Source of the DNA: Flaviramulus sp. BrNp1-15
GTDB taxonomy: Bacteria; Bacteroidota; Bacteroidia; Flavobacteriales; Flavobacteriaceae
Assembly: GCF_022259695.1 (NCBI RefSeq)
Contig: NZ_CP092099.1
Span: forward strand, 1,720,471-1,784,470
Length of the DNA: 64,000 bases
Direction: 5' to 3'
Positions 17,556-27,531 of this stretch are shown here, piece after piece. Below the pieces are notes generated by a model, which did not search any database, was not told the origin of the DNA, and saw only the letters and a list, made by a program, of their open reading frames with translations. Each line of letters opens with the position of its first letter. Position 1 is the first letter of the stretch. The position numbers were made by a program, and so were the translations under genes.

Positions 17556-18102
17556 GATTTGATGAATTTTTTAATTGTTTTACGTTATTTATTTGCTCTA
17601 GAGTGTTTTGTAATATGTTTATTCTATTTTGAAAATTTGAAATCATAGCGTAGATCACACGATTATCGTCGCCACTTTCAATTAAATCGGTTTTTAAAAC
17701 CTTGTAATTTTCTTCTAATTTTTTTATTTGTGCTAATGCATCATTTATTAAGCCTTGAACTTCTGGTGATTTTTCTTCGTTAAGCTTAATTAATTCTTCA
17801 TTTATAGTAAGTGTAAAAAAATCTTGAGTTTCTGCCATTTTTGGAGAAATGCTTGCCAGATCTCCTGAATTATCCTGTAGTTGCGAGCTTATTACTATTG
17901 TAACTAACAATAATATAGAGGCGGCTACACTAATTAAAGGTTTCCATAAACGACGCCATTGTTTAGGAGCTCCAACTAGTTGTAGCTCGCCATTATTGTT
18001 AAGTTTACTTAAAAAGCGCTGTTTATGATTTTCTTTAGGCTCTTCTAAATCAAAATCGTTTTCTAAATTTTTGAATAAATCTTCTAAAGTATTTTTGTTC
18101 AT
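17533..18102 (-). CDS. Probable anti-sigma factor, single-pass membrane protein
   Basis: 189 residues with one transmembrane helix at about 68-88 (PLISVAASILLLVTIVISSQ). The cytoplasmic N-terminus begins NKNTLEDLFKNLENDFDLEEP, and the outer part is a predicted coiled coil (LINDALAQIKKLEENYKVLK). No classical zinc anti-sigma motif is seen. The call rests on topology and on its place nine bases after an ECF sigma gene; a plain membrane protein is the alternative. It overlaps the following gene by 23 bases. Confidence 0.72.
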   Translation of the reverse strand: MNKNTLEDLFKNLENDFDLEEPKENHKQRFLSKLNNNGELQLVGAPKQWRRLWKPLISVAASILLLVTIVISSQLQDNSGDLASISPKMAETQDFFTLTINEELIKLNEEKSPEVQGLINDALAQIKKLEENYKVLKTDLIESGDDNRVIYAMISNFQNRINILQNTLEQINNVKQLKNSSNHETSTTI

Positions 18103-18111
18103 AATTTATTA

Positions 18112-18672
18112 TTATGCGGTAGCGGTTTGTAATTTTTGTCTTAAACTTTCTTTTGCTCTAGATATTAATGTTCTGCAATTAGCGTTAGATACATTCATTA
18201 TTTCACAAATTTCTTCATAATCATATCCTTCAATTAAATTTAAGGTTAAAGCAATTCTATAGTTATCTTTTAGAGTTTTCATGGTGTTTAAAACTTGTTG
18301 AGCTTTTAAATTTGTAAACTCATAATCACTCTCAATTCCATTTGAATTATCTTCAATTTTATAAAGCAAATCATCTAAAGGAACTTCTCTGTTTTTGTTA
18401 TTCTTTTTATAATGATATATGCTGTTATTAATAACAATTCGTTTTAGCCACGCTCCAAATATTTTAACATCTTTTAAACTCTCTAGCTTTGTAAAGGCTG
18501 TTAAAAAAGAGTCTTGCATAATATCTTCCGCTTCAAAACTGTTTTTCACAATTCTATAAGACGTGTTATACATGGCTTTGTAATATCTGTTATAAATCTC
18601 CAATTGTGCAGATTGGTTTCCAGTTTTACAAAGCTCTATGAGCTGTTCAGTATTTAATTGGGTTGGCGTCAA
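18112..18672 (-). CDS. RNA polymerase ECF sigma factor
   Basis: 186-residue group IV sigma factor. Region 2 reads YNRYYKAMYNTSYRIVKNSFEAEDIMQDSFLTAFTKLESL, with the ECF signature EAEDIMQDSFLTAF; region 4 reads LKDNYRIALTLNLIEGYDYEEICEIMNVSNANCRTLISRAKESLRQ with the helix-turn-helix. The frame begins with TTG (18672); there is no ATG before region 2, so a TTG start is likely. It heads an operon with the anti-sigma-like protein and two secreted beta-helix proteins, suggesting an envelope response. Confidence 0.9.
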   Translation of the reverse strand: MTPTQLNTEQLIELCKTGNQSAQLEIYNRYYKAMYNTSYRIVKNSFEAEDIMQDSFLTAFTKLESLKDVKIFGAWLKRIVINNSIYHYKKNNKNREVPLDDLLYKIEDNSNGIESDYEFTNLKAQQVLNTMKTLKDNYRIALTLNLIEGYDYEEICEIMNVSNANCRTLISRAKESLRQKLQTATA

Positions 18673-18727
18673 AAAAACAAATTGTTATAATATAGATTAG
18701 TGTATTTTTTATTTGTTACAGTTTTTC

Positions 18728-18767
18728 AAAAAAAAAATCCTACACTCTGTTAGATTGTAGGATTTTT
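18728..18767 (-). terminator. Terminator of clpC
   Basis: On the minus strand: 12-bp stem AAAAATCCTACA / TGTAGGATTTTT, continuing into a run of about ten T. It separates clpC from the downstream sigma-factor operon. Confidence 0.88.
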
Positions 18768-18789
18768 GAAATTATTAAAGAGTATTTTA

Positions 18790-21333
18790 TTAAGACTCAG
18801 CGGGCTTTTCAGCTTTTTCAATTGATATACTTAATTCATCACTTTTCTTATCTAAGTCTATTTTTATACTATCTCCTTCTTGTAAATGTGAAGCAACAAT
18901 TTCTTCAGCTAAAGCATCTTCAACGTATTTTTGAATAGCTCTTTTTAAAGGTCTTGCTCCATACTGTTTATCGAAACCTTTTTCAGCAATATAATCTTTC
19001 GCGCTATTTGTTAACGTTAAGTTGTAACCTAACCCTTTTATTCTAGCTAAAAGTTTTTCTAATTCAATATCGATAATCTTGTTGATGTCTTCTTTTTCTA
19101 AAGCATTGAAAACAACTACATCGTCGATTCTATTTAAAAACTCTGGAGCAAATGATTTTTTAAGTGCATTTTCAATAACACTTCTTGCATTGGCATCTTC
19201 TTGAGCTTTTTGTGAGGCTGTACCAAAACCAATTCCGGTACCAAAATCTTTTAATTTACGAGCACCAATATTGGATGTCATAATAATAATGGTATTTCTA
19301 AAATCGATTTTTCTACCTAAACTATCAGTTAAATAACCATCGTCAAGTACTTGCAATAACATATTAAATACGTCTGGATGCGCTTTTTCAATTTCATCTA
19401 AAAGAATAACTGCATAAGGTTTGCGTCTAACTTTTTCAGTTAATTGTCCACCTTCTTCGTATCCAACGTATCCTGGAGGTGCGCCAATTAATCTTGAAAT
19501 TGCAAATTTTTCCATGTATTCACTCATGTCTATTCTAACAAGAGAATCTTCGCTGTCAAACAACTCGCGAGATAATACTTTGGCTAACTGTGTTTTACCA
19601 ACTCCAGTTTGACCTAAAAATATAAATGACCCAATTGGCTTATTAGGATCTTTAAGTCCCGCACGATTACGCTGAATAGCCTTAACAACTTTTGCAACCG
19701 CTTCGTCTTGACCAATAACTTTGCCTTTTATAAGGTTTGGTAATTCGGCCAATTTATTAATCTCGGTTTGTGCAATACGGTTTACAGGAACGCCAGTCAT
19801 CATAGAAACTACATCGGCAACATTATCTTCTGTTACTGTTTCACGATGTTGTTTAGTGTCTTCTTCCCATTTTTCTTGTGCTATACTTAGTTCTTTTTCA
19901 ATGCGTTTTTCATCGTCTCTAAGTTTAGCAGCTTCTTCATATTTTTGCTTTCTAACAACGGCATTTTTAGTTTCCTTAATGGCTTCCAATTGTTTTTCAA
20001 GTTCTATAATTTGTTTAGGAACATCAATATTTGTGATATGAACACGAGAACCAGCTTCATCTAAAGCATCAATAGCTTTGTCTGGTAAAAAGCGTTCAGT
20101 CATATATCTGTTGGTTAATTTTACACAAGCTTCAATAGCTTCAGGTGTATAATCAACATTGTGATGTTCTTCGTATTTACCTTTAATGTTATTAAGAATT
20201 TCAATAGTTTCTTCAACTGTAGTTGGCTCAACAATTACTTTCTGGAAACGACGCTCTAAAGCACCATCTTTTTCGATATATTGTCTGTACTCATCTAAAG
20301 TTGTGGCACCAATACATTGAATTTCGCCACGTGCTAAAGCTGGTTTAAACATATTTGAAGCATCTAAACTTCCGGTAGCGCCACCAGCACCAACAATGGT
20401 ATGAATTTCATCAATAAAAAGAATAACATCATCATTCTTTTCAAGTTCATTCATAACGGCTTTCATACGTTCTTCAAACTGACCACGGTATTTTGTTCCA
20501 GCCACTAAACTTGCAAGATCTAGAGTTACAACACGCTTGTTGAATAGAATTCTAGAAACTTTTCTTTTTATAATTCTAAGCGCTAAACCTTCTGCAATAG
20601 CAGATTTACCTACACCAGGTTCACCAATTAAAAGCGGATTGTTTTTCTTTCTTCTACTTAAAACCTGTGAAACACGTTGTATTTCTTTTTCACGTCCAAC
20701 AACAGGATCAAGTTTACCTTCTTCAGCTAAAGCTGTTAAATCGCGTCCAAAATTATCTAGAACAGGTGTTTTAGATTTCTTGTTTGATTTTCCAGATGGT
20801 GTGTTAAAAACATCTTTAGTACCTTCATCTTCAGGACTTACATCATCATCTTGAAATTCGGCTTTGGGCTCTATATAATTATTGTCGTTTGTAATCATAA
20901 ATTTAAATTGTTCTTTAACATTGTCGTAGTCAACTTTTAATTTATTTAAAAGTTTAGTAGTTGGGTCGTTTTCATTTCTTAAAATACAAAGCAACAAATG
21001 CGCTGTATTTATAGAGGTACTTTGAAATAATTTGGCTTCTAAAAATGTAGTTTTTAAAGCGCGTTCTGCTTGTCTGGTAAGGTGTAAGTTCTTTTTTTGG
21101 TTTGAAGCTACAGCAATATTTGGGTTTGCAGGACTCAATATTTCTACTTTACGCCTTAAATGATTTAAATCAATATCTAAGGCATTTAATATGTTTATTG
21201 CCTTACCGCTACCATCACGCAATAGACCAAGCATTAAGTGCTCGGTACCAATAAAATCATGGCCTAAGCGCAATGCTTCTTCTTTGCTAAAAGCAATAAC
21301 ATCTTTTACTCTTGGGGAAAAATTATCATCCAT
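18790..21333 (-). CDS. clpC: ATP-dependent Clp protease ATP-binding subunit ClpC
   Basis: Hsp100 unfoldase that feeds substrates to ClpP. The 847-residue protein has the Clp_N double repeat (FSPRVKDVIAFSKEEALRLG, then LTRQAERALKTTFLEAKLF), AAA+ domain 1 with Walker A GEPGVGKSA and Walker B VILFIDEIHTI, a UVR-type coiled segment (KQKYEEAAKLRDDEKRIEKE) that marks ClpC, AAA+ domain 2 with GQTGVGKTQ and VILLDEIEKAH, and the D2-small domain. The frame is open to 21384, but the family N-terminus MDDNFSPRVKDV begins at 21333. Confidence 0.95.
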   Translation of the reverse strand: MDDNFSPRVKDVIAFSKEEALRLGHDFIGTEHLMLGLLRDGSGKAINILNALDIDLNHLRRKVEILSPANPNIAVASNQKKNLHLTRQAERALKTTFLEAKLFQSTSINTAHLLLCILRNENDPTTKLLNKLKVDYDNVKEQFKFMITNDNNYIEPKAEFQDDDVSPEDEGTKDVFNTPSGKSNKKSKTPVLDNFGRDLTALAEEGKLDPVVGREKEIQRVSQVLSRRKKNNPLLIGEPGVGKSAIAEGLALRIIKRKVSRILFNKRVVTLDLASLVAGTKYRGQFEERMKAVMNELEKNDDVILFIDEIHTIVGAGGATGSLDASNMFKPALARGEIQCIGATTLDEYRQYIEKDGALERRFQKVIVEPTTVEETIEILNNIKGKYEEHHNVDYTPEAIEACVKLTNRYMTERFLPDKAIDALDEAGSRVHITNIDVPKQIIELEKQLEAIKETKNAVVRKQKYEEAAKLRDDEKRIEKELSIAQEKWEEDTKQHRETVTEDNVADVVSMMTGVPVNRIAQTEINKLAELPNLIKGKVIGQDEAVAKVVKAIQRNRAGLKDPNKPIGSFIFLGQTGVGKTQLAKVLSRELFDSEDSLVRIDMSEYMEKFAISRLIGAPPGYVGYEEGGQLTEKVRRKPYAVILLDEIEKAHPDVFNMLLQVLDDGYLTDSLGRKIDFRNTIIIMTSNIGARKLKDFGTGIGFGTASQKAQEDANARSVIENALKKSFAPEFLNRIDDVVVFNALEKEDINKIIDIELEKLLARIKGLGYNLTLTNSAKDYIAEKGFDKQYGARPLKRAIQKYVEDALAEEIVASHLQEGDSIKIDLDKKSDELSISIEKAEKPAES

Positions 21334-21464
21334 AAATCGTGTCCTTTCTGCATTAAAAATAGTAAAACATTTAACTAAAGGCAAAAACTATACCTAAAAA
21401 TGTATGTATGTTGCTAATTGACGAAAAAATCTTTAAAAAATCAAAACTTTTTTGTTGATACTTA

Positions 21465-21572
21465 TTAACTAAAAAAGTATGTTAAATTGTTAATAAAAAA
21501 CACGAAAAATACGATTAAAAGACCTGCCAATACTATTGAAATAGTTATATTAGCATGTTTTGAAATATACAT
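21465..21572 (-). CDS. Possible 35-residue single-helix membrane protein
   Basis: A short frame between divergent clpC and gyrA encodes MYISKHANITISIVLAGLL followed by IVFFVFFINNLTYFFS, one long hydrophobic helix with a polar N-terminus, the look of a bacterial small membrane protein. Against it: the region is AT-rich, which favours Phe/Ile/Leu codons by chance; the start lies only 20 bp from gyrA, leaving little room for a promoter outside gyrA; and the gyrA promoter must also lie here. Treat as a candidate only. Confidence 0.22.
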   Translation of the reverse strand: MYISKHANITISIVLAGLLIVFFVFFINNLTYFFS

Positions 21573-21592
21573 AAAACTAAATTAAATTATAT

Positions 21593-24145
21593 ATGGCAGA
21601 AGGAGAAAAATTGATCCCTATTAATATTGAGGATGAGATGAAATCGGCTTACATTGATTATTCAATGTCGGTCATTGTGTCACGTGCTTTACCAGATGTA
21701 AGAGATGGTTTAAAACCGGTTCACAGACGTGTACTTTATGGTATGCACGAATTGGGTGTTAGAGCAAATTCAGCACATAAAAAATCCGCAAGAATAGTTG
21801 GAGAAGTTTTAGGTAAGTATCACCCACATGGTGATACCTCAGTTTACGATGCTATGGTACGTATGGCTCAAGAATGGAGTTTGCGTTATATGCTAGTAGA
21901 CGGACAAGGAAACTTTGGTTCTATAGATGGTGATAGTCCTGCAGCAATGCGTTATACAGAAGCGCGTATGCGAAAAATATCTGAAGACATGTTGGCAGAT
22001 ATTGAAAAAGAAACTGTAGACCATAAATTAAATTTTGATGACACATTACAAGAACCCACAGTTTTACCAACACGAATACCAGGTCTTTTAGTTAATGGTG
22101 CTTCGGGTATTGCAGTAGGTATGGCTACAAATATGCCTCCTCACAATTTAACCGAGGTGGTTAATGGTACCATTGCTTATATTGAAAATAATGACATTGA
22201 AATAGATGAGCTTATACAGCACGTAAAAGCCCCAGATTTTCCAACAGGAGGAACTATTTACGGTTACGACGGTGTTAAAGAAGCATTTCATACAGGTCGA
22301 GGTCGAATTGTTATGCGTGGGAAAGCAAATATTGAAGAAGTAAATGGGCGTGAGTGCATTATAGTTGATGAAATTCCTTACCAAGTTAACAAAGCAGATA
22401 TGATTAAAAAGACTGCTGACTTGGTAAACGATAAAAAATTGGACGGAATTTCTACTATCCGTGATGAATCCGATAGAAATGGAATGCGTATCGTTTATGT
22501 TTTAAAGCGTGATGCTATTCCTAATATTGTATTAAATAAATTATATAAATATACAGCGCTTCAGTCTTCATTTAGTGTAAATAATATAGCGCTTGTAAAC
22601 GGTCGTCCGCAGTTATTAAACTTAAAAGACTTAATCCACTATTTTGTTGAGCATAGACATGAAGTAGTTGTAAGACGTACAAAATACGAATTACGTAAAG
22701 CGGAAGAACGCGCACACATTTTAGAAGGTTTAATTATTGCATCTGATAATATTGATGAAGTAATTGCTTTAATTAGAGCGTCTGCCAATGCAGATGAGGC
22801 GAGAGAAAAGTTAATTGAGCGTTTTAAACTTACTGAGATTCAAGCTAAGGCTATTGTTGAAATGCGTTTACGTCAATTAACAGGCTTAGAACAAGATAAA
22901 CTTCGTGCTGAGTATGAAGAATTAATGAAAACTATTGAAGACTTAAAAGATATTCTAGACAAGAAGGACCGTCGTATGGATATTATAAAAGAAGAGTTGG
23001 AAGTAGTAAGAGACAAGTATGGAGATGAGCGTCGTTCAACCATAGAATATGCTGGAGGTGATTTAAGTATTGAAGACATGATTCCTGATGAAAAAGTTGT
23101 GATTACAATTTCGCATGCAGGTTATATTAAGCGTACTTCTTTAACAGAGTACAAAACCCAAAATAGAGGAGGAGTTGGCCAAAAAGCATCAACTACCAGA
23201 AATGAAGATTTCTTAGAACACTTATTTGTTGGTACAAACCACCAATATATGTTGTTCTTCACTCAAAAAGGGAAATGTTTCTGGATGCGTGTTTACGAAA
23301 TTCCAGAAGGAAGTAAAACATCTAAAGGAAGAGCTATTCAAAACCTTATAAATATTGAACAAGATGATAAGGTTATGGCCTTTATATGTACTCAAGATTT
23401 AAAAGATGAAGAATACATAAATAGTCATTATGTAATTATGGCCACTAAAAATGGTCAAGTTAAAAAGACCTCTTTAGAGCAATATTCACGTCCAAGAACA
23501 AATGGAATTAACGCTATCACTATAAAAGATAATGATGAGTTACTGGAAGCTAAATTAACAACTGGTAATAGTCAAGTTATGCTAGCTTTAAAATCTGGTA
23601 AGGCTATTCGTTTTGAAGAAGCAAAAACTAGACCAATGGGTCGTGGAGCTTCAGGAGTTAGAGGAATTACGCTTGCCAATGCTAAAGATGAAGTTATTGG
23701 TATGGTAACTGTAGAAAACCCAATGGAACAAACAGTGCTTGTGGTTTCTGAAAATGGTTATGGTAAACGTACTTATATTGATGATCCAGAAGATGGTGAA
23801 GCAGTTTACAGAATTACAAATCGTGGTGGAAAAGGTGTAAAAACCATTTCTATAACAGAAAAAACCGGTAATTTAGTAGCCATAAAAACAGTAACGGATA
23901 ATGACGACTTAATGATAATTAACAAGTCTGGAATTGCAATTAGATTAGCCGTTCAAAATTTAAGAACAATGGGTAGAGCAACTCAAGGTGTAAAATTAAT
24001 TAACTTAAAAGGTAATGATTCTATTGCAGCAGTTGCTAAAGTAATGCATGATGATGAAGATGTTGAAACCATTGAAAATACTGATGATTTAAAAGATGGC
24101 ACAACTCTTGATAATTCCAATAACGAAAATAACACAGAAAATTAA
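21593..24145 (+). CDS. gyrA: DNA gyrase subunit A
   Basis: Breakage-and-reunion subunit of DNA gyrase. The 850-residue protein has the N-terminal winged helix and tower with [19 protein letters not shown], the region around the active Tyr ([10 protein letters not shown]), the quinolone region [19 protein letters not shown], the long coiled coil, and the six-bladed C-terminal DNA-wrapping domain, including the GyrA box QNRGGVGQ. Thr occupies the residue equivalent to Ser83 of E. coli. A short acidic tail ([20 protein letters not shown]) follows. A TPR gene starts 17 bases downstream. Confidence 0.97.
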   Translation: MAEGEKLIPINIEDEMKSAYIDYSMSVIVSRALPDVRDGLKPVHRRVLYGMHELGVRANSAHKKSARIVGEVLGKYHPHGDTSVYDAMVRMAQEWSLRYMLVDGQGNFGSIDGDSPAAMRYTEARMRKISEDMLADIEKETVDHKLNFDDTLQEPTVLPTRIPGLLVNGASGIAVGMATNMPPHNLTEVVNGTIAYIENNDIEIDELIQHVKAPDFPTGGTIYGYDGVKEAFHTGRGRIVMRGKANIEEVNGRECIIVDEIPYQVNKADMIKKTADLVNDKKLDGISTIRDESDRNGMRIVYVLKRDAIPNIVLNKLYKYTALQSSFSVNNIALVNGRPQLLNLKDLIHYFVEHRHEVVVRRTKYELRKAEERAHILEGLIIASDNIDEVIALIRASANADEAREKLIERFKLTEIQAKAIVEMRLRQLTGLEQDKLRAEYEELMKTIEDLKDILDKKDRRMDIIKEELEVVRDKYGDERRSTIEYAGGDLSIEDMIPDEKVVITISHAGYIKRTSLTEYKTQNRGGVGQKASTTRNEDFLEHLFVGTNHQYMLFFTQKGKCFWMRVYEIPEGSKTSKGRAIQNLINIEQDDKVMAFICTQDLKDEEYINSHYVIMATKNGQVKKTSLEQYSRPRTNGINAITIKDNDELLEAKLTTGNSQVMLALKSGKAIRFEEAKTRPMGRGASGVRGITLANAKDEVIGMVTVENPMEQTVLVVSENGYGKRTYIDDPEDGEAVYRITNRGGKGVKTISITEKTGNLVAIKTVTDNDDLMIINKSGIAIRLAVQNLRTMGRATQGVKLINLKGNDSIAAVAKVMHDDEDVETIENTDDLKDGTTLDNSNNENNTEN

Positions 24146-24162
24146 ACTTAATATTATTTAAA

Positions 24163-25413
24163 ATGAAAAAACAAATTATCGTTGCTTTAGCCTTTTCAAT
24201 TAGTGCACTTTCATTTGCACAGAAAAAAGAATTGAAAACTGCAGAAAAAGCAATAAAATCAAATAATTATGCTGAAGCTAAAACTGCCTTGAATCAAGCA
24301 GAAAGCTTAATGTCTGCAATGGATGATAAGACTAAAGCAAAATTCTACTTTTTAAAAGGAAAAGCATTATATGCCGGTGGAGCTGGATCTATTAATGATG
24401 TTGAAAGCAGTTTAGAAAATTTAGGAAAAGTTAATGGAGCTTATGTTGCAGAAATTGCTCAACTAAAACAAGAAATGGCAAATAACTTGCTTACTAAAGG
24501 TAATGCAGCATACGAGAAAGAAGATTTCTCTACATCTTCTAAGTTTTTTGAAAAAGCATATAGAGTAACCGAAAAAGACACCGTGTTTTTATACTATGCA
24601 GCAGCAACTGCAGTTAATGTGAAAGAATATGATAGAGCTTTAACATTATATGAAGAACTTAAAGGTTTAGGATATACAGGTATTGAAAAACAATTCTTTG
24701 CTACTGAAGTTGAATCTGGTGAAGAAGTAGTTTTAGATAAAAACACAAGAGATCTTTATGTAAAAGCAAAAAGTCATATTAAACCAGGTGAGCGTTTAAC
24801 AGAATCAAAAAAACCTGAAATAGTTAAAAATATTGCATTAATTTATGTTAGTCAAGGTGATAATGATAAAGCACTTGCGGCTATGAAAGATGCAAGAGCA
24901 GAAAGTCCAGAGGATATTAATTTAATATTATCTGAAGCCAATGTTCATTATAAAATGGGTAACAAAGATGAATTTAAAAATTTATTACAAAAGGCAACTC
25001 AAATGGATCCAACAAACCCTGAATTACAATATAATTTAGGTGTTATATCAGCAGAATCTAAAGAGTTAGACCAAGCTAAGTCTTATTACGAAAAAGCAAT
25101 TGAATTAGATCCAGGATATGTTAATGCATATATAAATTTGTCTGCCTTAGTATTAGACCAAGAACAACCACTTATTGATGAAATGAATGGTTTAGGAACT
25201 TCAAAAGCTGATGATTTACGTTATGATGAGTTAAGAGAAAAAAGACAAGGTTTATATAGAGAAGCAATTCCTTATTTAACAAAAGCCTTAGATTTAGATA
25301 ATAAAAACATTAGTGCAGCAAAAACACTTATGAATATTTACAGTATTTTAGGTGAGACTGATAAATATAAAAGTATGAAAGAAAAAGTTGAAACTCTTGA
25401 AGGAGGACAATAA
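24163..25413 (+). CDS. Secreted tetratricopeptide-repeat protein
   Basis: 416 residues with signal peptide KKQIIVALAFSISALSFAQ. It then has repeated TPR helices, clearest in GNAAYEKEDFSTSSKFFEKA, LIYVSQGDNDKALAAMKDA and LQYNLGVISAESKELDQAKSYYEKAIELDPGYVNAYINL, and a last pair at about 365-405. It is a scaffold for protein contacts, probably in the periplasm; no partner can be named. It follows gyrA by 17 bases and likely shares its transcript; a strong terminator comes after it. Confidence 0.88.
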   Translation: MKKQIIVALAFSISALSFAQKKELKTAEKAIKSNNYAEAKTALNQAESLMSAMDDKTKAKFYFLKGKALYAGGAGSINDVESSLENLGKVNGAYVAEIAQLKQEMANNLLTKGNAAYEKEDFSTSSKFFEKAYRVTEKDTVFLYYAAATAVNVKEYDRALTLYEELKGLGYTGIEKQFFATEVESGEEVVLDKNTRDLYVKAKSHIKPGERLTESKKPEIVKNIALIYVSQGDNDKALAAMKDARAESPEDINLILSEANVHYKMGNKDEFKNLLQKATQMDPTNPELQYNLGVISAESKELDQAKSYYEKAIELDPGYVNAYINLSALVLDQEQPLIDEMNGLGTSKADDLRYDELREKRQGLYREAIPYLTKALDLDNKNISAAKTLMNIYSILGETDKYKSMKEKVETLEGGQ

Positions 25414-25434
25414 TTCTTATAAACTTATGTAAAT

Positions 25435-25467
25435 AAAAAAGCCACATTTTAAAATGTGGCTTTTTTT
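25435..25467. terminator. Bidirectional terminator
   Basis: A perfectly symmetric inverted repeat centred on GCCACATTTT / AAAATGTGGC, flanked by A6 and T7. The stop codon of the minus-strand peptidase lies at its right edge. Confidence 0.92.
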
Positions 25468-26215
25468 ATATTACTTTTTTAATAACCCGTAATTTATGAG
25501 TATGTGTTTTTTTATCAATATTATAAATTCCAGAATGGTCTAATCTATCAATTCTAACTTTACCATGTGCATGTATAATGTAGTTGTCTTTCATTATAAT
25601 ACCAACATGAGTTATTATACCTTCACTATTATCAAAAAAAGCTAAATCACCAGGTTCGCTTTCTTCAATAAAACTTAGTGCTTCACCTTGTGTAGCTTGT
25701 TGAGAAGCATCACGCAATAAATTATATCCGTTAAGTTTATATACCATTTGTGTAAAACCAGAACAATCAATTCCAAACGATGTTTTTCCACCCCATAAAT
25801 AAGGTGCATTTAAGTACATAAACGCAGTTTTTAAAAGGTTGTCTTTTGCGTTTTTTGTGTTTATTGATTGACCATCAAATTTATGGTTTAGTATAGATAA
25901 TCCATTAAGAGTAGAACCTAAAAGTATTGGGTGTAATTGTGAATTGCTGTCTTCAATAAATTCTACTAAATCTAGGGATAACTTTGGAGTTTCTTTATTT
26001 AAGTTGTTGTATTGTTCTTCTGTGATTTCAAAATATTGTTTATTGTCTACCCAACCTTCATAAGAATCAAAAGCTAATCTTATTTTACTCCAATTTTTAC
26101 GTTGTTCTAATATTTTAAAAAATTCACCATAAAGAACTTGAGAAACTAGTTCACTTACATCTGTAGGTTCATTTCTAAGAGGAACAATGCTTAAATTACA
26201 AATTCCGTATTGCAT
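25466..26215 (-). CDS. C40 family peptidase (NlpC/P60) with SH3-like domain
   Basis: 249 residues without an evident signal peptide. An N-terminal bacterial SH3-like half (VPLRNEPTDVSELVSQVLYGEFFKIL, WSKIRLAFDSYEGWVDNKQY) precedes a papain-like catalytic domain with Cys in FGIDCSGFTQMVYKL, His in ITHVGIIM and the third polar residue near IIHAHGKVRI. This is the YkfC-like layout, known for cleaving cell-wall gamma-D-Glu-containing peptides, often in peptide recycling. It ends inside a terminator and starts nine bases after the thiolase gene. Confidence 0.88.
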   Translation of the reverse strand: MQYGICNLSIVPLRNEPTDVSELVSQVLYGEFFKILEQRKNWSKIRLAFDSYEGWVDNKQYFEITEEQYNNLNKETPKLSLDLVEFIEDSNSQLHPILLGSTLNGLSILNHKFDGQSINTKNAKDNLLKTAFMYLNAPYLWGGKTSFGIDCSGFTQMVYKLNGYNLLRDASQQATQGEALSFIEESEPGDLAFFDNSEGIITHVGIIMKDNYIIHAHGKVRIDRLDHSGIYNIDKKTHTHKLRVIKKVI

Positions 26216-26224
26216 TAATTACCC

Positions 26225-27403
26225 TTAATTTCGTTCAATAATAATTGCAGAAGCACCACCGCCACCATTACAAATAGCTGCTGCACCAATTTTGGCATTG
26301 TTTTGTTCTAAAACATTTAAAAGCGTAATAATTATTCTAACTCCAGAACAACCTAATGGATGTCCCAAAGACACGGCACCCCCATTTACGTTTACATTAC
26401 TATCATTTAATCCTAAAATCTTCATATTAGCTAAACCAACTACAGAAAACGCTTCATTAAACTCAAAGTATTCAACGTCATTTAGTTTAATTCCAGCTTT
26501 ATCTAATGCTTTAGGTAAAGCTTTTGCGGGAGCAGTTGTAAACCACTCAGGTTCGTGAGCAGCATCAGCATAACTTTTTATAGTTGCCAAAACTTTTAAC
26601 CCTAGTTCATCAGCTTTTTTTCTACTCATTAAAACTACTGCACCAGCTCCATCATTTATAGTAGATGCATTTGCGGCAGTTACCGTACCATCTTTTGTAA
26701 AAGCAGGACGTAATTGAGGAATTTTATCCATTTTCACATTAGTAAACTCTTCATCTTTCGATACTAAAATGGGTTCTCCGCGACGTTGAGGTACTTCAAC
26801 AGGTACAACTTCATTATTAAATTTTCCAGCTTCCCAAGCAGCTGCAGATCGTTTGTATGATTGTATTGCAAACGCATCCTGATCTTCTCTGGAAAACTCA
26901 TATTTTGTTGCACAAGCATCTGCACAAACTCCCATAGCATTTTGGTCGTAAGCATCAACAAGTCCATCTTTCTGCATACCATCAATTAACGTAGTAGGGC
27001 CAAATTTTGTACCTGTACGTGCATGTAAATAATGAGGTATTAAGCTCATATTTTCCATTCCTCCAGCTACAATTATTTTAGAATCTCCAAGTGCTATAGA
27101 TTGAGCTCCTTGCATAACAGCTTTCATACCAGATGCACACACTTTGTTAACAGTTGTACATGGCACAGTATTAGGTATACCCGCATAAATAGCAGCTTGT
27201 CTTGCTGGTGCTTGTCCTGTTCCTGCTTGAACAACATTGCCCATTAAAACTTCGTCTACTAATTCAGGTTTTAAACTTATTTTGTTTAAAGCGCCTTTTA
27301 TGGCTATGGCTCCTAAATTTGGAGCTGGAATAGTTGATAAACCTCCTAAAAAACTGCCAATTGGTGTTCTGGCAGCAGAAACAATAACTACTTCGTTATA
27401 CAT
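26225..27403 (-). CDS. Acetyl-CoA C-acyltransferase (thiolase)
   Basis: 392-residue type II thiolase. Residues for catalysis are visible: nucleophile Cys89 in [15 protein letters not shown], the NEAFSVV loop, His in [17 protein letters not shown], and the second Cys in [14 protein letters not shown]. It either condenses two acetyl-CoA to acetoacetyl-CoA or cleaves beta-ketoacyl-CoA. No other fatty-acid genes are nearby, so the direction is open; length and motifs fit the acetyl-CoA acetyltransferase group. Probably co-transcribed with the downstream NlpC/P60 gene (nine-base gap). Confidence 0.92.
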   Translation of the reverse strand: MYNEVVIVSAARTPIGSFLGGLSTIPAPNLGAIAIKGALNKISLKPELVDEVLMGNVVQAGTGQAPARQAAIYAGIPNTVPCTTVNKVCASGMKAVMQGAQSIALGDSKIIVAGGMENMSLIPHYLHARTGTKFGPTTLIDGMQKDGLVDAYDQNAMGVCADACATKYEFSREDQDAFAIQSYKRSAAAWEAGKFNNEVVPVEVPQRRGEPILVSKDEEFTNVKMDKIPQLRPAFTKDGTVTAANASTINDGAGAVVLMSRKKADELGLKVLATIKSYADAAHEPEWFTTAPAKALPKALDKAGIKLNDVEYFEFNEAFSVVGLANMKILGLNDSNVNVNGGAVSLGHPLGCSGVRIIITLLNVLEQNNAKIGAAAICNGGGGASAIIIERN

Positions 27404-27505
27404 TTAAATAATGCTTTAGTTTGGTATCTGCGAAAATAATGATTTTTTAATAGAAATTTGAAGGATTCCTTTATTATAAAAAATGGTAGAAGCTTATAAT
27501 TTTAT

Positions 27506-27513
27506 TACATTTG
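27506..27513 (+). promoter_or_regulatory. -7 promoter box of the HD phosphohydrolase gene
   Basis: TACATTTG, a perfect TAnnTTTG, 18 bases before the ATG, the same spacing as at the NDH-2-type gene. The position 20 bases upstream reads ATG rather than TTG, so the -33 element is weak. Confidence 0.6.
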
Positions 27514-27531
27514 ATTTACTTAATTTATTAA

